Assembly: GCA_012295275.1 (NCBI GenBank)
Contig: CM022679.1
Span: 28,245,164 to 28,309,163, forward strand
Length of the DNA: 64,000 nt
Direction of reading: 5' to 3'
DNA from: Chrysomallon squamiferum
Lineage: Eukaryota; Mollusca; Gastropoda; Neomphalida; Peltospiridae
Within the stretch, counting starts at the first letter, position 1; each line of letters starts with the position of its first letter. The notes beneath the pieces were generated by a model. The model worked only from the letters and a program-made list of their open reading frames with translations. It ran no database searches and was not told where the DNA came from. The position numbers were made by a program, and so were the translations under genes. Positions 53,114 to 64,000 of this stretch are shown here, one piece after another.

Positions 53114-56100
53114 ATGGCTGCAGATTTGGAACTGAATGACAACCGACTCGAATTCATCGCAGATTATGCGTTGAAAACGTTGAAAGTCAAACCTGATAAA
53201 TGGTCAAAGATGTACAGCGTAGATGAAACTAAACAGATATTCGCAGACTTTTTTGAAAAACCAGAAATAAGTACTCTAATTATTCTTACAAATCCTGCTG
53301 GTGCACTTTTTGTTCAGTATGATTGGCCGGCCACTTTGAAAGGAAAATCATGCTATTTCGTGAAAAAGGCTAAAGAAGCAATCACTAAAGATACTGTATT
53401 TCGGACCGCGCTTGTTTACGGTGATTTAGCAGCATCACCTCTGGATCAGCTTTCAGCTTTTGTGGACGAGGTAGGCTGATTAAGATGTAGTGAAGAATGA
53501 ATTTGTACATATTCAAAAGGACGACTAGTTATAATTATAATAATTAAAAGCAAAAAAAAAAAAAAAAAAAAATTTTTTTGTTTATTCTGCTTTCATTAGG
53601 AATATAAATTAGGTGTATATACAAACAAAAGAAAAATAAAAAAGACCAAAAAACAACCACAAAAAATAACTGAAACAAAAAAAAAAATTTCCCCTAAAAA
53701 TATAAGACAATAATGATAACACCTCCCCACAAAAAAATTAAAAAAAAAAATTATATATATATATATTTATTTATTTTAAATAAAATTTATAAATAAACAA
53801 AAAACCCAGAAAGAAAAACCAATCATATTCAATAAATAAATGAAAATAATAATAATAATAATAATTATTAAAAAAAAAGCAACAAAGTATATCATGTTTT
53901 TGGAAGTGTTAGATTTCTTATTATTAAAATTAGTTTTCCTGTTAAATTAATTTATAAATATACCCATTATTACTCTTGTTACAATATTTAAACTAATAAA
54001 TTTATTTTAAACATCTTCATATTTAAAATTATTTTTTTATTTTATTTTATTTATTACTAATATTTAAACTAATCAATTTATTTTAAACAACCATTCATAT
54101 TTAAAATTATTTTTTTATTTTATTTTATTTATTTATAGTTTATATTACTTGTGTCTGTTTCTTTTATTTCTATATTTTTTTTTTTCTTCTAAATACTTGT
54201 TTCTTAAAAGGTGTTGGTGCCACTTCTCTCAAATGAACGAAATCATGACAACTGGCCTAAGGTGGTATCTCAAGATGTTACCAAGCATGTTCGAACTCTC
54301 AAGAGTAAAGTGTATGTTGTGTCAGGACAAGCCAAGGGCAAAACTTTGTTACCTTTACCTGTTGGAGCAGAAATGGTTGAAGACATGTCTTCTGAAAAGT
54401 AATGTTTAACTTTTTGAAATTATAGGTTGAGAATCTTTTATCCGAAATGCTTGGGACTGGAAAAGAATTAGATCAAAATTCAAATTCCCATTATATTTCA
54501 TATAAAGCTTATAGAGATAGTCTTTAGGGTATTATGTATAATATTTTTATGCATAAAATAAAGTTAGTGAATGCAAAACAATCTGAAAATTCTATGATAT
54601 CACTATTTCTGTTGCTTGGAAAATGTTTTGAATTTCCAAATTTCAGATTAGGGTTCCTTGACCTATAATTACTTATTGATATTTTGTCAAATATATAAAG
54701 AAATTTAATTTAAAACCTATTTTTAAAAAAATTTGTTGTTATTAAAAATAATAATTAATTTTTTTTTCTGAAAAGTATTGACTAATGTAATGACATTATT
54801 ATGCAATTTGATAAGTTAAATGTATTTTTTATTTGTAGAGATACATATGACAGAAGTTTGGTCCATGCTATTGAATCAGTGATCATTGAATGGACACATC
54901 AGATTCGTGATGTACTCAAACGAGATTCAGCTCAGCCATTGCTTGAAGGTATCAATCCAACACCATTTGTTGAACTGGATTTCTGGAAGAACAAAGCTAC
55001 TAATCTTGAATGCATTTATGAACAGGTCAGGAATTGATAATCCTGCTGTATGTTATTATTAAAGCTTCCCAGACATATTATTTGTCTTGTCACTAGAACC
55101 AATTTTATCATAAATAATTTATACTTATAAAGAAGTGAAAATTAAATAAAGTATTTTATAAAGATAAAATAATTATAAAGAATTCAATTTGTTCAGCTAA
55201 AATTCACCATTCATTATTTTTAATAATAAGCATGTACTAGAACTGTTGAAGATTTAAACATTTATTTAAGTTATTTTGACAGAAATAAAAAAATAAATGG
55301 CAACATCTAATGCATCTTATTAACACTTTTGTGTTCTGCTTGATACCAAACATACTGATTAGTGTGTTACTATTTAATGACATTCAGAAATAACAGGGTT
55401 AATTTGTATTTTTGAATATTTCAGTTGAGAGATCCTAAAGTCCGCAAAATGGCAGAACTGCTAGAGAGAACAAACAGCAGCTATTTCCCATCTTTCAAGA
55501 ATATCTTCAGAGATGTTGTTGCAGGTAATTTCACCATTATATCCACTTTATTAATAGCAAATTTACAGTTGTCATTATTTTAATTAAAAAGATTGTCTGA
55601 ATGTTTTTTTTTTTTTTTATATTAACTTTATTTTAAAATTTCTTCTTTCTAAATAAGAATTTTAAAATTTTTATTATTTTTATGTAAACATATTAGAACA
55701 TACTTTTACAAATTTTAGTTGTGAATACATTTTATTGCCAACTTTTTTTTATTTGACCTTTACTGTGACCTTCAGAAGATCTTCTTGGTTGTTAATTTAA
55801 ATAGCAAATAGTATATTTGACATGATACACTCATTTGTAAGCAAAACCTCTTTGAAATTATGTATTATGTAAAAACATACTCACTGATGAGGCAGGCATA
55901 TTTCATTTCACTTATTCAAGGACATATTGTTCTATAGTTACCAAGGGAAACAACAGCCTGACCATTTCAGCACTTCAGGTTTTCCCAGGCCAGTTTTTAA
56001 TATATCAGTAGTTAGAGACTGATAATGATGTTGAGTAAATAAAGATGATCAATGTATAGACATTTGGCTGTTTGATCATTATTACTAAACATATAGGAGC

Positions 56101-59100
56101 TCAGCCTGGACCAGACTTTTAGTTTGACAGATTGAGATTGTTGAGAAATCAATGTTTGAGTTATCCAAGTTTGACTGTATCTTGCTTTTTCAGCGCTGAC
56201 TGAGGCGCAGGACATCAACATGTTCATGAAGCCTTTGAGACATCACCTTGAAGATCTGGATCAAGCTGAGGTTGATGAATGCATTCCTTTGTTGGCCCCT
56301 CTTCTTCATTGTACCTGTTTAATGTGGGCAAATTCTAGCTTCTACAACACCCCTGCTAGGATTATTGTGCTCCTCCAGGAAATCTGCAACATGATCATTG
56401 ATCAGGCATGTATTTCAGCATTAAAGTAAAGTTTCCTATAGTATAATAGTTCAATCAAAAAAACAACAACAAATAAAACCCATTAATTACTAAACAGAAA
56501 AAAGTAAAAAAAAACCCAAAACCTGTAATGTTTGGACAAACAGGTTATAACATGGCTATAATCTTTTCTAATTTGTATGAGGAGATATAAGGGGAAAAAC
56601 ATAATGAATCTTGCTTTTTAAAATATCTTGAGTCCTCAGTATGTTTATTTAATTTATTTATATTTTTCTCTCTTTAAATATTTTTGTTCCAAAAGAGATT
56701 GTTTCTTTTCCATTAATTGAACTTGATTAAGTTATTTCATTGTTATTGGTGTATTTTATGCTATCAATAATTTGTTAATAGCAGATCCTGAATCAGTATT
56801 ATCACAAATTGTAGTTTTTATAATCAAACATTTTTCTTTCTTAGTGCACCCGTTTTCTGGATCCTTTGGAACTTTTTAAAGGAGAGGTTGAGGAGACTGT
56901 GGCTAAAGTTCAGAAAGCATATGATGTGCTAGTTGCCTTTATTAAACTGTATGAAGAGCACAAGACTAAACTGAAGACATACTTCAAAGAGGAAGATACT
57001 CCTCTTGAATGGGAGTTTGCACCACAATTGGTGTTTTCTAGATACAACAAATTCAAGGAGAGAGTAGAATATGTTAAAGTAAGAATTCACTGGTGTTATA
57101 TCATCATACTAAACATTCATCGCTGTATTTTTTTGTTTTTTCACACCTGATAATTTACATTAATTATTTTCTTCCATTGTTTATTGTGAAATATTTACAA
57201 AATGCTCAACCTGGTTTTAACAAATTTTTAAATTTCTGTGTTTAATGAATAAGTAGAGCATAGAGAAATATAAATTTATTATATAATAACATACTATGGC
57301 TGAGAAATTATTCACTTTCTGCATATTACTTGTGAAACTACATTTTATAATGTTGAATGTATCTTTTCAGGATTTGATGGAAACAGCACTGGAATTTATG
57401 AAACTTGAGAAAGTTGAGTTTGGTGGTATCAAGGGAAAAGTTCTCAGTTCTGAAGTGGTGCATATCTTTGAAGAATTCAATGAAGTTTACAAAGTTTTCT
57501 CAGAGAGAACTTACAACTGTCTTGATACAAGTAGCCAGGATTTTCTTGTGGACTACAAAAACTTCTTTGATCAAATCAGTGACTTTGACAGGAGACTGGC
57601 TACCTGTATATGCCAGGGTTTTGATGATGCATCTGGGCTTGAATCAGCTTTTAAGGTAATGATACTACTTTAGATAAAATAAAATAAAATATATAGTCAA
57701 CATAGTTCAGGGCAAAGTGTGTGTTTATTTTAAACTAAATTAGGAATTCATTTTTAAATTCTGTTTAAACTGATGAAAACACTTATAAGAAGTTTAATAA
57801 ATATGTTACTATGTTTAAGTTAATTTGAACTGAAGTTAGTTGTAACACACACCAAAATAACTCAAAATAAAGAATTTTGTTTTGTGTGCCTCTATGATAC
57901 ATGTATTTAAAACAAAACTTTTAATGATTTTGTTTTCTCTGTTACCTTATTCACAATTCCCATTTTCAGCTTATACACATTATGGGTACCTTACTGGATC
58001 GACCTCTTATCAAAAAGGATTTTGATGATAAATATCCAATTCTGGTTCAAATGATGAATGACTTATATGATGAAGCAAAGATGATTTATGACAAACAGGT
58101 TGAGATCAAACAAAAAACTAACAAGTTTCCCATACATAAGAATATGCCACGCGTAACTGGTGGATTAAGATGGGCCAAAGAAGTACGAGACAGGCTAGCC
58201 AGTCCAATGTGGAGTTTCAAGCAAATTGAACATCCGTAAGCTTTAATCTAAGAGAACTGTGTCTATTTGTTTATCTTTGGTATTTGTTTGTCATCCTTCA
58301 AAATTATTAATATTCAGTGTTTGAAATTATCTATATGGGTCATAAGATATGTCACACCATATTTATTATGATCACATATTTATCATAAGCTTTATTTGAT
58401 TTGTTTAGCACTTTAGCTTCATCTTGTTAATTTTCATAAAAGATATAGATAACAAATTCAGTTTGTAGCCACACATTGTTTATCTAAGCACTGTTCTTTT
58501 TCCTGAAGAAGATCATAGATTGATATATATATTTTTTACTTCCTCAGAATTATGGCTGGTGAAGAGGCCAATCTGGTATACACAAAACATGATGAAATGA
58601 TGAAACTTTTAGGAGAGTAAGCATTTTAAAATCTTTTTTACCTATAAATTGAATATCTCTATTTCTTTTAATATTTACTGTATTTTGAATTTTATGATGG
58701 TATTAACTGATTCAATTAATTAACTTTTGTTTGATACACAAGATTTAAACAAAAAAATATGTATTTTTTTTTTATTCTGGGGTATTGAAAAATTATTTGA
58801 TACTTTGCTTACATATTTTTCATATTTGTTATTTTCAATTTTAGATGGGATGATCAGCTGTATAAGGAATGGACGCAAGATGTTGATGAAGCTTGTTCTT
58901 TCAACCTGTCACAGCCACTTGTCACTCGTAATGCTGAAGCAAATCTCATTGCTGTTAATTTTGATCCACAGGTATCACATATTGAACATTAAAAACGTTG
59001 TCATTTTAAACTTTTTTATTTAGGTAGGTTTTGGTTAGGAATAAAAATATGACTAAATAAATTAAGTAACTGAAAATATACACATTTGTTTTATTTGCAC

Positions 59101-62100
59101 TTTATATATATTGCTAAAATATGTTAGATTAGCAATGTTTATGTTAAAACATATGTGTTAATATATTTAGCAACTTGATATCATGACTGATTTGTCTGTA
59201 TCTGGATATGAAGAAATATATACATAAACTTTTTTAAAATGAACTGCACTAAATGGCTAATGTTTTCTTTTTAAATAATCAATATTTTGGAGAATGCTGT
59301 AATATGCTGGCATAATCAGTCACGTTAAGTTATCTAATTATAGAATCTCAGACTGAATTGGGTGTTTTCTTGCCTGTCATAATTATAACATTAATGTAAA
59401 AATATTCAATGTTTTATTTCAAAATGTTTAGTTGGTAGCAGTACTGAGAGAAGTCAAATACTTGAAAATAAGAGACGAAGAAGAGATTCCACAAAGTGCA
59501 GATGCTATATATGAAAGGAATGAAACATTCCGAAAATACCTGGCTAACCTTGATTTGACAGTTCAGTGGTACAACAAGATTAGAAAAACTGTGCTGGAGG
59601 TGGAATATCCACTTATTGAAGATCAGCTGAAAGAAATTGATCAACAGCTGGAACAAGCTGAAAAGACTCTTAACTGGAATAGTGAAGGTTAATATAACAC
59701 CTGTTGTAAATTGTATTACAGTATTATTCTGTAAATAATGTATGTGCATGAATTTAATGTTTATCTAAGATCCATTTCCATATTAAAACTCATCAGTACT
59801 ATTGGCTGCAAGTGTCATGTACATATAATTGTTGGTAATTGTTTGCTTTATTTTAAATTAGGTGTTTGGGAGTACATTGAAGCAACAAGAGACAAAGTTC
59901 ATGACCTGGAAACACGAGTGCAGAAAGCCAAGAATAACATTGAAGAAATACAGAAGATCATGACAACTTGGAGTAAAATTCCACTGTTTGACAGGAAAGA
60001 AGAGAAACATGATTCACTTCTCAATTTAGATGATCGAACAGACAGGTTGAATAAACGTTACAATGACATAAAGAATGCTGGAGAAAAAATACACACATTG
60101 CTACAGGTCATTATAATTATTTTTATAGATCAACTGGCAAAATGTGATCAATTAGTGGTCCCTGCTCTGCATTCTAGCATGTTTAATGGTAACATTTAAA
60201 GACAAGATTTTATAGACTGATTACTGTATTTTGTGGAGTATTACTCATAAGTGAGGGTTTTTTTCTAGTCTGAGAGGGGTGATTTATAGAACTTCATGTT
60301 GCTGTTTTACCTCTATTGCTTTCAGGCCTACATCTATTTCTGAATCAGATTTTGAAAATAAATAATGTTCAAGTTACATATAAACAAGTGTCTTTTTAGA
60401 TATATTACATATAAATGCAAAAATGATACATGTATATATTTAGTAAGAGACATAGCCCACTGCACAAAAGAACCCATAAACATTTGGGCATTTTACTATC
60501 AATATTTGAAGTAATGTACAGCTTAAAACAATGCATGTTATATATGAACTGGTCCAGTAAAATGTGCAGTCTTGTCCATTGTACATGGGTATATTTTCTA
60601 CTTGGCAAAATACAGTACTTGTAATTACAGATCATCAGCAAGCAAAATGATAATACAATTTGCTTTATGTTTAAAGCTGATAAAACAGCATTATGTATAA
60701 TGTTCTTGTCTTCTCCTATATTTAATTAAAACTTTGATACTCAGATTTATTGTAATTTTTGTGATTATCCAAAACATAATTTTTTATTTTTTTTGAATTA
60801 GTATTGCAGTGCTTTTAACATACTATAGTATTCTAATTTCATTTTTACTTATTTTCTGTTTAATGTTTTGGTGATAAATTATAATTCAAATTTTTGCAGC
60901 AAAATCTTGAATATTTCAAAGCTGAACAAGCAAGTGATATTTGGAAAGCTTACGTTGACTATGCTGATGAAATGATTGTGGATGGCTTCTTCAACACTAT
61001 CAATTGTAGTCTGCAGCATCTTCTTGACAATACTGATACAAAGAAAAACCCTGTTCCTTTGTTTGAGGCTCGGTTAGAGCTTCAGGTTCCTGATATGGTT
61101 TTTGTTCCGTCCTTGGAATATGGTGTTCCTGATGGTTTCTATGATCTAGTTGATGGACTTGTTGGAGACATATACAAACAGTCATCTCTTATTCTGAGAC
61201 TGGCTAAGCATAGTGGTCAGGAACATTATCAGGTTTGTGTATAGGTTTCACTATGTGATTAATAATATTTCAGGTTTCTTAATTCATGTATACAGAATGA
61301 CTTGTATCTGAGATTGCTGTATTACTGTCTGATAGTACTTCAGGTTTATCTCTTGCCAGATTAAATAGCATTCTGATATCAGTAAAATATCTTTTGTTGT
61401 GATTGCTTGTACACATAGTTGTATAACTTAACTGCATATGCTTTTAGAATATATTATCAACCTATTTCACCTTTACTTAAATTTGAATTGAATACTTTTA
61501 TTTTTTCTTAGCCTGATTTGGAAGAAATGGAAGAGTTGTCAGAAATGCGTGAAGAGCTGATGCATCGTGTACAGGGAATTATGAACAAAGCTTGTGAATA
61601 TCGCAACTCTTTTGACAACTATGCCTACCTGTGGGTGGATGACAGAACTGAATTCATGCGTCAGTTTCTGCTCTACAATCATGTGCTCACAGCAGAGGAA
61701 ATAGAAGCACATGCTGATGAAGGTGTACCTGAATCACCCCCAACTCTGGCTCAGTTTAAAGAACAGGTATAATTTTACAGAGAATCTTAATTTTCAATAA
61801 TTTATTTCAGTGATTTTAAGATTCATATTCATGTATAATAACAAAGACTGGTTTTTAGTTATATTGATAATGTTTGTTTTTTCTTAGATTGACACATATG
61901 AAAAGATTTATGAAGAGGCAGAACAAATACAGGGAACTGCCATATTTGACTTCTGGTTTCGAGTTGATGCAAAGCCTTTCAAACAAGCTTTGTTAAATAT
62001 CATAAAACGATGGAGTTTTATGTTCAAGCAACACCTTATTGACCATGTGACTAACAGGTAAATAGATTTGAAAACCCTTTATTACAAAAGAATGATATAG

Positions 62101-64000
62101 AGTCCATTATGTTTTTATGATCAGATTATAGTGACTAAGATCCACTTATGAAAACTAAATATTTTGCAAAGGCCATTAAGCTTGTTCACCTGTTATTATA
62201 CGCTCAGTAAACAAATCATATTACTATTTTTTGTAAAATAATTTTATTATATTTCAAACTTGAGGAATTACGCTGACACAAATCACTGGATTGCAGCTCG
62301 CTTTGACAACAGTAACTCATCTCACAGTCCAATATTAAATGGTCTCTGCCAAGCAAAAGTAGTAGAAATGATAAATGATTGTATTTTTAATATTTCAGCT
62401 TGAAAGAACTGGCTGATTTCATTAAGGCAACAGATGAAGGATTAACCAAACCAGTAGAAGACGGTGACTACAAAGGTTTAGTTAATGTCATGGGTCATTT
62501 GTTTGCTGTCAGAGAGAGACAGGCTACAACGGATGAAATGTTTGAACCTTTAAAACAAACTATAGAGCTTCTGAAAACTTATGATCAAGAGATGCCAGAA
62601 GAGGTCCATACCCAGCTTCAGGTAAGACTGTTTTATTAAAATTTTAATATGATATATAAAATATCATTTTTGTATTTAAGGAAAAAATCAAAATGAAATT
62701 TTGATCATTATTATAAATTGGAATAACTGGAATAATATGTGAGTGTGCTTCAAATAAAAAGAAACATTTTCTAAATAAATTTCAATGAATAAGTATTTAA
62801 TTTTAACAATTTTAGAAAAAATTAATTTTAATGGAAATTTGTTAGCATTAGTCATAAGTATTCACAAAGTTAGATTCCATTATTTATTAGTAATTTAAAT
62901 TAAATTTTTTGTTATTGAAATTATTAATATAAACTCAGAACATTGAAATATTTATACTGTTTGAATAAATATTTGGTTGTTATTTTATAGGAACTTCCTG
63001 AACAGTGGAACAACACAAAGAAGATTGCTATAACAGTCAAACAACAAGTTGCACCACTGCAGGCCAATGAGGTGGCAAATATTCGCAAGAAGAGTGCCAC
63101 ATTTGACGTGAATCAGCATAAATTCAGAGAGAGATTCCGAGGCATTCCACCATTCAGATATGACTGCGAGAATCCATATGAAATGATTGACAAGGTAACA
63201 TTTAGAGTATAAATGTTTCTAAATGTATTTTCTTATAATATGTTTGTATGTATATTTCAAATCTTCTGTAATTCATATAATGAAATGTGTTTGGATGAAA
63301 ACAAGACACATTACTAGATATTATTAGAGGTAATGATTATAAATATTTGTTGTTAGGTTCTGTCATAAGCTTTATCACTGAATATTTGAAAGATTTTATT
63401 AAAAAAACATAGTGTATAAAGTGATTACCTTTGTTATAATGAGAATCAAAGGAAAAAGAGATTTTAGTTAGCTTTAACTTATATTATCTGTAATTTGCTA
63501 ATAAATACCAATTTCTTTAAAAATCTTTAAAAAACACAAATAACTAAAAATGTATAAAATAACTAATAGCAAAGATTTAAGTGTCTGACAAGAAACTAAA
63601 AAGTGTTGTATCACTGTTGCATATTGAGTTTCCTATTTAAGAATTAATGTATCAACTAAATACTTTATGCAGTATAATGAAGAAATTGTTACAATGGAAA
63701 AAGAAATGGCTAATCTTTTGGACTCTGCTGGCTTGTTTGAGGTGAATGTTCCTGACTTTAAGCAGCTCAAACAATGTAGAAAAGAAATCAAACTATTGAA
63801 GACACTTTGGGATTATGTTATCATTGTGAGAAGTTGCATTGATGACTGGAAGACCACACCATGGAAAGAGATAAATGTTGAACAGATGGACATTGACTGT
63901 AAGAAGTTTGCTAAGGACATCCGTGCCTTGGATAAGGAAATGAGAGCCTGGGATACATATATAGGTGTTGAAGATACTGTTAAAAACATGCTGACATCAT
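53114..64000 (+). CDS. DNAH17: Axonemal outer-arm dynein heavy chain, beta type (DNAH17-like), copy 2, 5' part
   Basis: A second, head-to-tail copy, cut by the window edge in exon 18. Exons: 53114-53470, 54211-54398, 54839-55025, 55425-55524, 56194-56405, 56845-57078, 57371-57655, 57970-58235, 58548-58616, 58845-58971, 59432-59687, 59862-60106, 60900-61232, 61512-61766, 61888-62057, 62399-62621, 62991-63194, 63673-64000 (partial). All phases equal those of copy 1. All lengths match except exon 2, two codons shorter. About 1,346 residues are visible, covering the tail and the start of the linker, with no stop or frameshift. Exon 1 differs from copy 1 at about 37 of 119 residues by eye, whereas exons 12, 14, 15, 17 and 18 are nearly identical at base level. 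Intron 5 has a GC donor. The rest presumably continues past 64,000. Both copies look functional. Confidence 0.93.
53545..54140. repeat. A-rich low-complexity DNA and an ~77-bp duplication in dynein copy 2 intron 1
   Basis: From 53551 to about 53880 the intron is A-rich with poly-A, AAAT and AAT tracts. Then a segment with TAATATTTAAACTAAT and TTATTTTAAAC, ending in TTTTATTTTATTTATT, occurs twice in tandem (about 53984-54057 and 54058-54137). Confidence 0.75.
54423..54665. mobile_element. Short Tigger/pogo-like (TcMar) MITE in dynein copy 2 intron 2
   Basis: The left end reads TAGGTTGAGAATCTTTTATC then CGAAATGCTTGGGAC. The right end, TTCAGATTAGGGTTCCTTG then ACCTA, is a degenerate reverse complement of it. 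TA dinucleotides flank both ends (54421-54422 and 54666-54667), the target duplication of Tc1/mariner-type elements. From memory, the ends and the interior (TTCATATAAAGCTTATA, AAATAAAGTT) resemble the short Tigger-class repeats of mammals. There is no transposase, and the copy is old. Copy 1 lacks it at this place. Confidence 0.65.
56126..56180 (-). mobile_element. Possible one-ended pogo/Tigger relic in dynein copy 2 intron 4
   Basis: On minus, 56180 downward reads ATACAGTCAAACTTGGATAA then CTCAAAC, which looks like the end of a pogo/Tigger-type element as I remember that family. The expected opposite end was not found nearby, so this is either a truncated relic or chance similarity. Confidence 0.3.
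56404..56409 (+). other. Non-canonical GC splice donor, dynein copy 2 intron 5
   Basis: Exon 5 ends at 56405 with GATCAG, followed by GCATGT. The same place in copy 1 reads GATCAG followed by GTATAT (donor at 23659). Using the next GT (56410) would add four bases and break the frame into exon 6. The GC donor keeps the phase, and CAG|GCA is compatible with GC-AG introns spliced by the major spliceosome. Confidence 0.8.

Overview
This is AT-rich metazoan DNA: intron-containing genes with GT-AG junctions, many ATT/ACT/CA microsatellites, minisatellites in introns, and genes for a ciliary/sperm axoneme. Short introns with ancient positions, a 4,466-residue outer-arm dynein heavy chain and the repeat style suggest an invertebrate, perhaps a lophotrochozoan such as a mollusc. 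That placement is an inference. I saw no prokaryotic, viral or CRISPR-like feature.

Layout. (1) About 1-12,660, plus strand: a poly(ADP-ribose) glycohydrolase gene (PARG), 16 exons visible, possibly continuing off the left edge. Its introns hold four minisatellites, a four-copy trinucleotide-rich block and a 635-bp inverted-repeat transposon relic. (2) 12,660-15,288: untranslated and intergenic DNA between converging genes. (3) 15,289-19,792, minus strand: complete eight-exon PGS1, the mitochondrial phosphatidylglycerophosphate synthase; its exon 7 acceptor region is present three times in the upstream intron. (4) 19,793-21,530: divergent promoter region between PGS1 and the first dynein gene. 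(5) 21,531-51,860, plus strand: a complete 51-exon outer-arm dynein beta-type heavy chain, most like DNAH17. (6) 51,861-53,113: short spacer. (7) 53,114-64,000: the first 18 exons of a second head-to-tail copy, cut by the window edge inside exon 18.

The two dynein copies share intron positions and phases. Some exon cores are nearly identical at the base level, while introns and other exons (exon 1 above all) have diverged. This mosaic suggests gene conversion. Both promoters keep a 26-bp block ending in an RFX X-box-like site, as expected for cilia genes. PARG (nuclear/cytoplasmic ADP-ribose turnover) and PGS1 (mitochondrial cardiolipin precursor synthesis) have no known functional link to dynein, so they look like ordinary chromosomal neighbours. 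I found no novel multi-gene system. The most unusual signals are the dynein mosaic, the conserved promoter block, a GC-AG intron specific to copy 2, and the duplicated splice-junction fragments.
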